The notes below the pieces were generated by a model. That model was not told where the DNA came from and did not search any database. It worked only from the letters and a program-made list of their open reading frames with translations. The translations under genes and the position numbers were made by a program. From Euptelea pleiosperma (lineage: Eukaryota > Streptophyta > Magnoliopsida > Ranunculales > Eupteleaceae), in contig CM068552.1 in assembly GCA_035048495.1 (NCBI GenBank), positions 22,384,154 through 22,448,153 of the forward strand: DNA of 64,000 nucleotides, in the 5' to 3' direction. Positions 58,201 through 63,642 of this stretch are shown in pieces. How positions within the stretch are numbered: position 1 is the stretch's first letter; the number at the start of each line of letters is the position of its first letter.

Positions 58201-59992
58201 GCACATCTTCCTCGTGTGGGGTCTTCAGTGATGTGTCATATGCACACATGGGTTTTCAGTAATCCATGCTATCAATATCATCCCACAATGACAAGTGGGC
58301 CTTCTTCTTGCGTCTCTGTTACACCCTGTAAGGCTGGATGTCCGCATCATCCATCATTGTTGCACTTTAGTGATACCATGGCACCTTAGCTGGTTAGATA
58401 CCAACCCTTTCGGCCATCCCTATCTCTGATCTTGAAATTTTTCATAAGGTCATTGGAGCGGATAGTATCTTGTTAGTTTGTTTTGCCCACCCTGTTTTTA
58501 TGTATGTGTGAGCTTGTAAATTGACATTCAGTGGATTATGAAGGTATTGGAATCTGATTTAACTCGACCGGAGTAAGACTTTGTGGATTAGCATGATATG
58601 GCTGAATTTTTCTTTAGCTAAAGCCGTCAAGAAAATATTGTAGAGAACTATGTAATCCACAAGAGACTACTGACTGGAAAATAACTTTTTTTTTTGTAAG
58701 TGTGTTAATGGTGTCCTAGCTCTTGGCCAATTTAGAACACATATTAATGGTAAAAATTATCGTACTATCTCGGCAAGATGTCTCGTTCTGGTAAGGTACC
58801 ATCATGATATCTAGGGCTATGTATCGTATCGTACCTGAAAATCGAGTAAATAAAATTCTGTTCCATAGTATGTGTTCTTTTCAGCACATATAAAAAAAAA
58901 CAATATTTTAGCTTAAGCATTAAAAACAGTTTAGTGTAATGCATTCTTTGTATCTTTTAAGTGTCGACTTTTCTCGTGGAAGACACCTCAGTCGAAAGAT
59001 TTTTAACAGCTCTTTAGATGTTGCATCAAATGTCCATTTCCTTTCAATGCCACTAACATAAATCTACATGCCATACTACAACAACCATTCTCTATATTCC
59101 ATAGAGTGAAGGAGCATTACAAAAAGACAATAGGTTCACAGGCCAAACTCTCTGTGGCATCCTTGGGTTTAAAAAGGAAGATGACATCATTTATTTTGAT
59201 TCCAAAATATGCATATATTTCAACATATTATTATTTTTGAGCACGAAAGTTCGTTTTTCAATTTTATTTCTTACCAAATGGGATTCTAAACTTATTTTTC
59301 TTTAGTGCAGTGAAACCAATAGCTGCAGTTTCTGAGTTCGATGCCCAGTTGCAGATCCTCGAGTTGCTTGACAATGTATGCACATATACTTCCACCAGGA
59401 ACTTGCCTTTAGCTTCTGCGGAAAGCCTTTTAGTTCCTTGTGTCTATAGTTGTTCTTTTTGGCCTATGGAACATATTATTGTTATATCCTATTTGAAGCA
59501 CTACTGACATCTCTTGCTGTTCCAGGCAATTTTTACTGCTGGTTACAAGGCAGTATTGCACGTTCATTCTGTCGTTGAGGAGTGTGAGATTGTTGAGCTG
59601 CTACTGCAGATTGATCCAAAGACAAAGAAACCCATGAAGAAAAAGGTTCTTTTTGTGAAGAATGGTGCTGTTGTTCTATGCCGCGTCCAGGTCAACTCTG
59701 ATAGCTGCACTAAGATCCTTAAAATGCATTTACTGGATGAAACTTGCTGAATAATTTTCATAAATGTGCTTCCCAGGTGAATAACTTGATATGCGTCGAG
59801 AAGTTCTCCGAATTTCCACAGCTTGGAAGGTTTACTCTTCGTACTGAAGGTAACAAACAAAAAACACATTGTCTACTCACACATTCATGCTACTCTTATA
59901 TGTTATGCAGTTACACAATTAGTGTCTTTACAGGAAAAACAGTTGCAGTGGGGAAAGTTACTGAGCCCCGATCTTCAACAGTTTTGGCATGA
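23140..59992 (+). CDS. ERF3: Eukaryotic peptide chain release factor GTP-binding subunit eRF3 (GSPT1-like), 18 coding exons
   Basis: Translational GTPase that partners eRF1 in stop-codon-dependent termination in the cytosol. Exons: 23140-23143, 23573-23626, 23739-23816, 24873-24926, 25143-25244, 31940-32051, 35297-35342, 36500-36571, 44185-44247, 44328-44482, 44598-44662, 45264-45414, 47888-47993, 48077-48212, 59311-59375, 59526-59690, 59777-59849, 59934-59992. All introns are GT-AG. The join is 1560 nt, 519 residues, no stop. The acidic N-terminal region is about 88 residues. The G domain has GHVDAGKS (95-102), DAPGH (172-176), NKMD (234-237) and ISGLHG (275-280). Two beta-barrel domains follow, ending GRFTLRTEG...[12 protein letters not shown], where eRF1 binds in the family. 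The intact frame and motifs indicate a working gene. Unusual features are the very long repeat-filled introns and the four-base first coding exon. The symbol is by family; paralogue number is unknown. Confidence 0.96.
25304..25750. repeat. Tandem duplication, 227-bp period (intron 5)
   Basis: GTTGATGTTGTTACGTGTTA through CTAATCCGATTTGATAA occurs twice, beginning at about 25304 and 25531, with several percent divergence and small indels. Confidence 0.85.
25789..25990. mobile_element. Partial MITE, same family as 49-435 (intron 5)
   Basis: It starts TGGGCTAGAATGACTCATGC followed by TATTCTTACTAATAGA, matching the left end of 49-435. It shares the interior ATGTTGAGAAGAATATCA-type and CCAACATTTGCAG-type segments, partly rearranged. 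The other terminus is missing, and the L1 begins near 25990. Confidence 0.6.
26692..28000 (-). mobile_element. 5'-truncated L1, minus strand, nested in the + strand L1
   Basis: The minus-strand A tail is at 26692-26700, after CAATAAAACTTATACTTATC. Reading inward, 27123-27974 is one open frame of 283 residues with [45 protein letters not shown] and [18 protein letters not shown]: the zf-RVT part of L1 ORF2. The frame at 26841-27122 continues to [14 protein letters not shown]. It is close in sequence to the L1 at 39969 and younger-looking than its host L1. Confidence 0.8.
28362..29060 (-). mobile_element. Composite insertion: L1 RT fragment (minus) with MITE-like flanks
   Basis: 28430-28810 on the minus strand holds an L1 RT fragment with [13 protein letters not shown] (catalytic FADD) and downstream RVNMAKN-type sequence. 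To the left, 28362-28424 ends ACCAAACACCACCTTAG. To the right, 28900-29050 ends ATCAAACGTCACCTAAG. Both are right-end-like MITE termini in the same orientation. The arrangement of these pieces is not resolved. Confidence 0.5.
30463..30985 (+). mobile_element. RTE-type LINE 3' fragment (intron 5)
   Basis: Begins directly after the L1 tail with [39 protein letters not shown] and later MRMLRCMSG, the end of an RTE-clade RT. It finishes in frame remnants near CCAACCCCGAACATTTGGGA, followed by a (GATGAT)n tail at 30962-30979, as RTE elements have. Several stops. 5' truncated. Confidence 0.65.
30986..31939. other. Intron 5 remainder, unassigned repeat-like sequence
   Basis: No gene. 31130-31600 is T-rich sequence with TATAAAT at about 31349, reminiscent of an LTR end. 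31600-31660 shows GGACATAGACATGGACACAC, related to the hAT-type MITE at 33045. The rest is ordinary intron. Confidence 0.35.
31940..36571 (+). CDS. ERF3: eRF3 exons 6-8: P-loop, switch I region, DAP of G3
   Basis: Exon 6 (31940-32051) encodes [20 protein letters not shown] through KDKSRES. Exon 7 (35297-35342) encodes [15 protein letters not shown]. Exon 8 (36500-36571) encodes [20 protein letters not shown] then LDAP. Splice sites: TTGCAG|ATGCTGG, TGCTAG|GTACATG and TTTCAG|GGAAAG. Exon 8 ends within the G3 motif; its GH follows after the 7.6-kb intron 8. Confidence 0.94.
33045..33406. mobile_element. hAT-type MITE with perfect 8-bp target duplication (intron 6)
   Basis: Termini CTATGTAACAAGGACACTG and CAGTGTCCTTGTTACATAG are exact inverted repeats (19 bp). 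ATTTGAAT stands on both sides (33037-33044 and 33407-33414). The interior has GACACGG/CCGTGTC-type subterminal motifs and an AT-rich core. Decayed relatives occur at 48690-49270, 55655-55770 and 61364-61528. Confidence 0.9.
33415..35296. other. Intron 6 remainder; Copia RNase H fossil at 34066-34350
   Basis: Mostly unassigned. At about 34066-34350 (+) translation gives [23 protein letters not shown] and later [10 protein letters not shown] and [10 protein letters not shown]. This resembles the Copia RNase H signature (W-x-SKKQ...ACELLW...NPI). Stops and one frame change are present. The remaining open frames look like chance. Confidence 0.5.
37106..39923 (+). mobile_element. 5'-truncated L1 with 14-bp target duplication (intron 8)
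   Basis: Flanked by TTGTTTCACTAAGC on both sides (37092-37105 and 39924-39937), with an A tail at about 39911-39922. It starts within [46 protein letters not shown] and [13 protein letters not shown] continues after a nested hAT-type element with [11 protein letters not shown] (FADN instead of FADD) and [14 protein letters not shown]. The zf-RVT region has [14 protein letters not shown] [29 protein letters not shown] and [18 protein letters not shown]. Several stops. Oriented with the gene. Confidence 0.88.
37619..38061. mobile_element. hAT-type non-autonomous element rich in CCGATTAATCGG-like palindromes
   Basis: TCCGTACC occurs on both sides (37611-37618 and 38062-38069). Removing the insertion restores the L1 RT reading across the junction ([11 protein letters not shown]). 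Termini CCTAGTCACAAA and, on the other strand, CATACTCACAAA match at 10 of 12. Subterminal arrays repeat GATTAATCGGC, GCCGATTAATC and GCCGATTTT on both sides. No coding capacity. Confidence 0.85.
39969..41111 (+). mobile_element. 5'-truncated L1, zf-RVT part (intron 8)
   Basis: AAAAAATTGAT at 39958-39968 and 41112-41122 is a probable target duplication merging with the A tail. Coding remnant: [34 protein letters not shown], a frameshift near the G-run at 40244-40258, then 40275-41066 with [59 protein letters not shown] and [16 protein letters not shown]. Closely related to the minus-strand L1 at 26692. Confidence 0.8.
41268..41311. repeat. Perfect hairpin: 20-bp stem, 4-nt loop
   Basis: TGTCAAGGAAAAAAAACAGA, TTCT, then TCTGTTTTTTTTCCTTGACA: an exact inverted repeat. 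Low complexity in the stem centre. Confidence 0.9.
41358..41378. repeat. (AAT)n microsatellite
   Basis: AATAATAATAATAATAATAA run, about seven units. Confidence 0.9.
41440..42236 (-). mobile_element. Ty3-like LTR retrotransposon relic, minus strand (intron 8)
   Basis: CTCTGATACCA at 41831-41841 is the reverse complement of a tRNA-iMet primer site. On the minus strand the sequence after it opens with [13 protein letters not shown], a common Ty3 gag start, and then [16 protein letters not shown]. The LTR would lie at higher coordinates from 41847 (reading CCTACA as its end); its far end, perhaps near 42236, is a guess. No further pol sequence. Confidence 0.5.
42440..42795 (-). mobile_element. 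L1 zf-RVT fragment, minus strand (intron 8)
   Basis: Minus-strand translation at the right end gives [10 protein letters not shown] in one frame and [20 protein letters not shown] in the next, matching the L1 GGLG...[11 protein letters not shown] landmark. The remainder toward 42440 is decayed. Confidence 0.5.
43198..43950. mobile_element. MITE-like element with GCTCTGTATGGTT termini (intron 8)
   Basis: Left TTAGGCTCTGTATGGTTTGC and right, on the other strand, CTAAGGATCTGTATGGTTCA are inverted termini. Each is followed inward by AGAAAA-rich sequence (GAAAATTTTCTGCAGAAAA on the left; CAGAAAATAATTCTGG on the opposite strand near 43850). About 750 bp. No coding content. Confidence 0.6.
44185..45414 (+). 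CDS. ERF3: eRF3 exons 9-12: G3 to G5 of the GTPase domain
   Basis: A compact cluster: exon 9 ([20 protein letters not shown]), exon 10 ([18 protein letters not shown] to [13 protein letters not shown]), exon 11 ([19 protein letters not shown]) and exon 12 ([15 protein letters not shown] to [11 protein letters not shown]). The introns are 80, 115 and 601 bp. Conserved G4 asparagine, lysine and aspartate are present. Confidence 0.95.
45628..45845. repeat. Imperfect tandem duplication, about 120-bp period (intron 12)
   Basis: ACACCTAAGGAAAGTCTAAT...TTGAGGGGCCTAACTCCTGA...TCATGGTTGC is present twice. The second copy lacks a short internal segment. Confidence 0.8.
45846..47344. other. Intron 12 remainder, no gene seen
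   Basis: AT-rich. A (CT)n tract lies at about 46508-46524. 46590-47180 looks like repeat-derived sequence in minus orientation but has no recognisable domain. Confidence 0.4.
47345..47635. mobile_element. Foldback MITE, AAAATCAGCCTGATT family (intron 12)
   Basis: Both halves mirror each other: ATGTTTGATCCATCCCTAGG and TAAGCCTGATTAGTG on the left; CACTAATCAGGCTGA and CCTAGGGATGGGACAAACAT on the right. Outer parts share TGTGGCACACT...AGAGG. Same family as 22690 and 62895. Confidence 0.7.
47888..48212 (+). CDS. ERF3: eRF3 exons 13-14: second (beta-barrel) domain
   Basis: Exon 13 encodes [20 protein letters not shown] through [12 protein letters not shown]. Exon 14 encodes [20 protein letters not shown] through [14 protein letters not shown]. 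They are separated by an 83-bp intron. This is the EF-Tu-like domain 2 with its typical [11 protein letters not shown] and [10 protein letters not shown] strands. Exon 14 is followed by the 11.1-kb intron 14. Confidence 0.94.
48690..49270. mobile_element. Decayed copy of the hAT-type MITE (intron 14)
   Basis: TTGTCACGTTGGACATGTCG at the left and CGTGTTATTGTTACATAG (to 49268) at the right resemble the 33045-33406 element. The interior GGGTTGGTGTGTTCCATCCT matches it in reverse complement. Much decayed and overlaps the 120-bp duplication. Confidence 0.5.
49166..49385. repeat. Tandem duplication, 120-bp period (intron 14)
   Basis: TCTTCAATCTCGGATG starts at 49166 and 49286. Both units end with a MITE-terminus-like ATTGTTACATAGC, so the end of the MITE copy was duplicated. 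Confidence 0.8.
49448..49620 (+). mobile_element. Short L1 fragment (intron 14)
   Basis: Frame-broken translation gives FIWNDR near 49458 and [18 protein letters not shown] with [11 protein letters not shown] toward 49620: the L1 RT/zf-RVT junction. Confidence 0.55.
50719..50783 (-). mobile_element. tRNA-derived SINE head, minus strand
   Basis: On the minus strand GGCTCGTCCAGTTGGTAAAG (A-box-like) is followed about 30 bp on by GGTTCAAGACC (B box, fits GGTTCRANNCC). Resembles Au-type plant SINEs. Not a tRNA gene: no cloverleaf is formed. Confidence 0.45.
50847..51672 (-). pseudogene. Retrotransposon gag-like fragment, minus strand
   Basis: On the minus strand an ATG at about 51672 starts [20 protein letters not shown], soon followed by a stop. 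Glutamine/tyrosine-rich sequence ([17 protein letters not shown]) comes next, then a frame shift into 50847-51323 with [20 protein letters not shown], reminiscent of Ty3/Athila-type gag. The same start occurs in mirror image at 53750 on the + strand. The family is not identified with certainty. Confidence 0.5.
51535..54775. repeat. Large inverted duplication of a retroelement leader and gag start
   Basis: Left arm 51535-52485 and right arm 52857-54775 are reverse complements with about 5-10% visible differences. They are separated by 370 bp. The right arm is longer because it carries a hAT element (53771-54651) and an extra ~75-bp tandem duplication (53188-53330: CACTCGACCAATCTGGCTAA twice). 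The arms read outward in opposite directions into the same gag start (ATG about 51672 minus and 53750 plus). This is a head-to-head arrangement within intron 14. Confidence 0.85.
53771..54651 (-). mobile_element. Non-autonomous hAT element with AGGCGC palindromes, copy 1
   Basis: GCTGAACG flanks both sides (53763-53770 and 54652-54659). It interrupts the gag-start sequence ATGGTAGCTGAACG|GCTACTATTC precisely. Termini CAAGGTAGTTAA and, on the other strand, CCCTGTAGTCAA are inverted repeats. Both subterminal regions are dense in AGGCGC, GGCGCGCGCC and GCGCCT. The minus-strand core carries a remnant of a hAT transposase C-terminus ([15 protein letters not shown]). 881 bp. Confidence 0.88.
54776..55226 (+). 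other. Possible retroelement 3' internal remnant
   Basis: Beyond the right arm, ATCGAGGACGGTGCTATATT followed by TTGGTTGGGGGTGGG (about 54916-54957) resembles the post-pol and polypurine region of Ty3-type plant elements. If so, this copy joins gag start directly to the 3' end, a deletion derivative. Tentative. Confidence 0.3.
55227..55376. repeat. 28-bp tandem array, about 5.4 units
   Basis: ATATGGTGGCCTTTCTCAAC TCTCTGCA repeats starting at 55227, 55255, 55283, 55311, 55339 and 55367. TTTC/TTCC and GCA/GCT alternate between neighbours, which gives a 56-bp higher-order unit. Because 28 is not a multiple of 3, the array reads open in several frames; no gene is implied. Confidence 0.92.
55655..55770. 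mobile_element. Fragment of the hAT-type MITE family of 33045
   Basis: GTGACACTGCTTTGTGTGTC near the left and AAAAGTGCCTTGTGTCGTTA with CTTAG at the right resemble subterminal parts of that MITE. No intact termini. Confidence 0.4.
55771..56829. other. Intron 14 stretch, nothing recognised
   Basis: AT-rich, without convincing coding or terminal-repeat signals. Confidence 0.4.
56830..56900 (-). mobile_element. tRNA-derived SINE head, minus strand
   Basis: Minus-strand GGATCCAACTTACTAAGTAA, then the B box GGTTCGAAACC (56839-56849). Au-type organisation, as at 50719. Confidence 0.45.
56955..57030 (-). mobile_element. Degenerate tRNA-derived SINE head, minus strand
   Basis: Minus-strand TTTGCAAAGTTGGTAAAGTT, then GGTCAAAAACC as a decayed B box, 55 bp from the preceding SINE head in the same orientation. 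Confidence 0.4.
57064..57894 (+). mobile_element. Non-autonomous hAT element with AGGCGC palindromes, copy 2
   Basis: GATTTGAT on both sides (57056-57063 and 57895-57902). Termini CTTTGTAGTCAA and, on the other strand, CAAGGTAGTTAA. It lies in the opposite orientation to copy 1. On the + strand the core reads [25 protein letters not shown], stop, [19 protein letters not shown] and EDDSL: the C-terminal end of a hAT transposase, identifiable by RRDTI-P-I and WLLGEM...DD. No catalytic part remains, so it relies on an autonomous partner. 831 bp. Confidence 0.88.
57903..59310. other. End of intron 14, no further element identified
   Basis: Non-coding; 58150-58389 is an open but featureless frame. 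The sequence ends at the TTTAGTGCAG acceptor of exon 15. Confidence 0.4.
59311..59992 (+). CDS. ERF3: eRF3 exons 15-18: C-terminal domain and stop
   Basis: Exon 15 ([20 protein letters not shown]), exon 16 ([20 protein letters not shown] through VVLCRVQ), exon 17 ([20 protein letters not shown]) and exon 18 ([19 protein letters not shown], then TGA 59990-59992). Introns 15-17 are 150, 86 and 84 bp. This domain carries the conserved family surface for eRF1 binding. All four junctions keep frame. Confidence 0.95.
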
Positions 59993-60350
59993 AAAGTAAG
60001 GTGTTCCTAATGCATTTTCTGCAACCTAAAACTTAACAGACCCATCTCAACGACCTTTCCATTTTTCAGCTCTTTGTGCCCCATTTCTGAGACTTCTGCC
60101 AGGTTGAGGATGATGCCTTCGGTGGAATCAGATGGTTGGCTACCCAGAGAATGATCATATGGCTAATATATCCTAGGGGAATGATCTCCCAAGTTGACCT
60201 AAAAAAGCCTGAACCAAAGTTGGACTAGGATTAATCCACCTAATGCCTTTATTGGAAATAAGAAAGAACAAATCTAGTGATCTGTTGGGGATAGGTTGCC
60301 GTTGCTAATGAGTTTGTGGGAACAAAAAAGGCTAGGATTTTAATAAATAA
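59993..60350 (+). other. Probable eRF3 3' UTR region
   Basis: Immediately after the stop, AAAGTAAG|GTGTTC and later CATTTTTCAG|CTCTTTG (60060-60070) could form a small 3'-UTR intron. AATAAATAAAAAAA near 60337-60350 is a candidate poly(A) signal. Neither can be confirmed from genomic sequence. Confidence 0.35.
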
Positions 60351-61363
60351 AAAAAGCTAGGGAGGAGAGAAAATAGAAAACCTGAAAACAAGAAAAAAAA
60401 GACCAAATAGAATAGTAGGGCAACAAGAAGATGAGGAAACCAGATTGATTTGCTGATTTGTATCCGACTTCCAGTTCCCAGCATAGAAAGCCTATTCGTT
60501 CCCAATCTGTAACTAAATGTAATTAAAAAAATTTAAAGAGTGCAAGAGTATTGATTTGGTCATCTGGTTGAGGAAAAGCACAGAAAGGTATACAGGTGAG
60601 AAGCAGAAAGATACGGTCTTTGAGCATCTTAGCATGGAATGCCTGCTCTTGCTTTTCTTATGAACACCCCATGGTCACAGTCTTGCTCTTGGATTTCTTG
60701 TGTTGTGTAGAAAGAAAACTAGAGAGTTAGATTTTATTAGTTTAGTTCAATAGTTGACTGAATTACTATTGAGACTTTAAGCTGTTGGAGGTTTTCATTT
60801 AGTTTTCTCACTTTTTTGACTTGCAAAGAGCAAATGATATTCAGTGACGAGTTATGAGGTGTTATACTAACGATACCCTCCATGTATCCCATTAACTCAT
60901 TTGTATTCAGCCGGTGTGTCATCTCTCCCATGTGGCATTACTAAAAAGAGCTAGACAGAGAAGACTCAATTGTGTCCTAAGCTTTCAATGTAAAGCTTAA
61001 ACTTGAAGGTCAGGGAAAGTTGAGGTTATACATCCAGATGGTAGAAGCGTTTTTTGGACCTGAGCTTAACCTGATGATGAGATGTTAATTATGGACTCGT
61101 TGACTTTGTCCCTCAAATTTTCTTGGACTGCTTTCTCTCATTTCTCCCTTCCCGAGGGAGAGAAGTATTTGTGAGAGATCTTAATCAAGAAACTGAAAGC
61201 TTTCCTTGTTTATTCAGTCATATAAAGATTCGCAAGTGATAACCTATTCCCGACAGGCTATTGGGTTTTTATTTTATTTTGAAAAACATCCACTTGGTAG
61301 TTGGTACAATCCTAGTCCGACTTTGAAGTGGGCTCTGAGTCGTCTTAGTAGATCATTCCCATT
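60351..61363. other. Intergenic, nothing recognised
   Basis: AT-rich; the short open frames have no recognisable motifs. Confidence 0.4.
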
Positions 61364-61528
61364 TATGTAACAATGACATGGACACATGTCCGACACAAAT
61401 ACGGTGTCTGACACGGCACCTTTAAGAAGCTCGAAACGTGGACATCTCCACACATTCTCCATGTGTGCATGTGTCTGACATGTCCAACACAACAAAAAAT
61501 CCTACAAGTGCCGTGTCCTTGTTACATG
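61364..61528. mobile_element. Short copy of the hAT-type MITE of 33045
   Basis: TATGTAACAATGACATGGAC at the left and GCCGTGTCCTTGTTACAT at the right are inverted termini of the same family, with GACACGG/CCGTGTC-type interior. Internally deleted. The target duplication is not clear. Confidence 0.65.
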
Positions 61529-62312
61529 GTTTCCCATCCAAATAATATTCATATATAGGTGCAAACAACCACAAGCAGAACAATCTATTCTTGCACAAAT
61601 AGAATCGTCATTCGCTTTCCTTCTTATTCTGTTCTGTTTCTTGCATAAGATGATCAATTATTTTTTTCTCTAGACAGGCAAGGCATTTTGGTTTTATAAC
61701 AGGACAGGACAACTCGTGTGCGTCTCTGATTTGAGAAAGGTGCACAAGTGTTATCCCACAGCGGCGCTCTTGAACTATTGAAATGCATGATACTGGAATT
61801 CCATCGTAGAGCTTCTGGTGTGGTAGTTGTGTGAAGAGTTATCATCACCGGTGCCCCGCTTTCAGATGCCATTTTTACGCATTCTCAATTTCTGATGTTT
61901 TGATTCATATATGACCCGACCCATGTCAATCTCATACTTCACTGCTAAAATTATTGGTGGATTTTTTGATCAATTTCTGGAAACTGTGAGGTATAAATAT
62001 TTATAACTACAATACCAAGCTGCTCAAGTTTGCTGCACACAACAATTGGCCATCACGAGGAAAATGTCAGACCTATTGCATGTTGTCCTTTAAAGCCCCT
62101 TTTGGATGATAGTTTGTTATTTATTGCTATTTCTGTTTTTGGTTGTCATGGAAATGTTGTGTCAGCGCAAGCTCAAAATGGATGGGCTGAAAAACCACGG
62201 TGAAAGAAAACTTATCTTTATGCCACTTTGGTGGCAGCAATGGTTTGAGGTGGTTTTGGCCCTTGGGGATGTCTTAGATTTATCAGGTGCCACATTGCAC
62301 CATTCGAGTACG
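61529..62312. other. Intergenic, nothing recognised
   Basis: No convincing open frame or repeat structure. Confidence 0.4.
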
Positions 62313-62404
62313 CGGATTTCCAAAACGGTAGCTGGCACAAGTTAAAAATAGCGCAAAACGGATTTCCAAAACGGTAGCTGGCACAAGTTAAAAATAGCGC
62401 AACT
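62313..62404. repeat. 46-bp perfect tandem duplication
   Basis: CGGATTTCCAAAACGGTAGC through AAAAATAGCGCAA occurs at 62313 and again at 62359 without visible change: a recent duplication. Confidence 0.92.
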
Positions 62405-62894
62405 GATTTGTCAGAACGGCACATAGGTTTCTCCACAAAGTTATGAGCTGTTGGTGCAATCATGTAGAGGTTCAGTGTTGCACTCAGCAATGCATGCCAT
62501 GCTTATTATCGCTTTGGTCGCCCCTGGGTTGCACCTAGGTGGGTCCAAGGTAGATCAAAGCAGCTGCCAAATAATGGTGAATTACTGCTCCGGAGTCCCA
62601 ATGAAATCTGCACAGGGCATCTAGGTAATGTGCATTATGCCCGGAGGTGTAGGAAATCTGCAGACTGCAGATGTGCATTCCTGAATACTTCATCCAGTGT
62701 GCACTGTAACTACTTTAAATAAACATGCTGGAAGCGTGCTTCACTTTGACCTAGTTACCTGCTTCCTGGTTTCAGCCTGAACAAAAATCTAATTCTGGAA
62801 CATGTTCTATCTATAAGAGTTAAATATTAAAGGTTAAAATGTGAAGTAACAGTATGATTGGAGAAAAAATAAGGACTTTTTAGCTATTATTCGG

Positions 62895-63180
62895 GAGATG
62901 CATGTGCACAGTACATGTGACACCACCTTAAACGTAGCACACCCATCTCTAGATGGATGTACATACAAAAATTAGCATATTAATGATTTTTAAGGATTTG
63001 ATTGGAGTTGTTAATTGTAGATTTTGAGCATTATATGGGTATTCAGATTCAAAGTTTTGAGATCACTAAACCGGCTTATATAGGTCCACCTAGGGATGGG
63101 ACAAACATCCATGCAGTTAGTGGATGACAAACATCCATCATCATCATTGATGATGGATGTGGGCGTGCTCCAACCCTAGT
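62895..63180. mobile_element. Foldback MITE, AAAATCAGCCTGATT family
   Basis: CCATCTCTAGATGGATGTAC...GATTTTTAAGGATTTGATTG on the left and GGTCCACCTAGGGATGGGAC on the right match the copy at 47345, including the shared core GTAGATTTTGAGCATTAT. Its CATCATCATCATTGATGATG tail is a second small palindrome. Confidence 0.65.
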
Positions 63181-63429
63181 TTTGTCATTTTTTTTAGAAT
63201 AGAGGCATTTAATGAAGGTTTTTCCTTCGAAAGTAGAGAGGCTTTTAATTGTGGTGTGTCACGTGTGGCAACCCCGGTTGTTAGAGATAAATGTATTCCT
63301 TGGTTTTCTGCCTACTGTCCGTGTGTTTCTTTCAAAAAGTTATCCTTTTCGGCAATGTTCCACAACAAACAGAGGATTCACTTTGTTTTTTGTTTTTCCA
63401 ACTTTTTGGTTGAGAACCTCACTTTAAAA

Positions 63430-63560
63430 TGTAGCCAAATAGTGGTGGTGGGTGGTGGTGGTATTGGCTGTGGTAGCCGTGATGAATGGTGGTAGAGGCA
63501 ACCAGAGGTGTTGATACCCCCAACAGTGGGTTGGGGCAGTGATGATGGTGGTAGAGGTTG
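63430..63560. repeat. GGT-rich low-complexity tract
   Basis: Interrupted GGTGGT and GGTAGAGG runs. They give histidine/proline-rich chance frames on the minus strand. Confidence 0.8.
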
Positions 63561-63642
63561 CATAGAGAAAGAGGTTGGGATAAAGAGAGAAGGGATAGAA
63601 TATTCTGTTCATTTTTTCTTGAAAGGAATGGGTACCCGGACT

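Noticed and set aside
23140..59992. eRF3 as a processed pseudogene or partial copy
   Set aside because: All introns are present with consensus splice sites and the joined frame has no stop and intact GTPase motifs.
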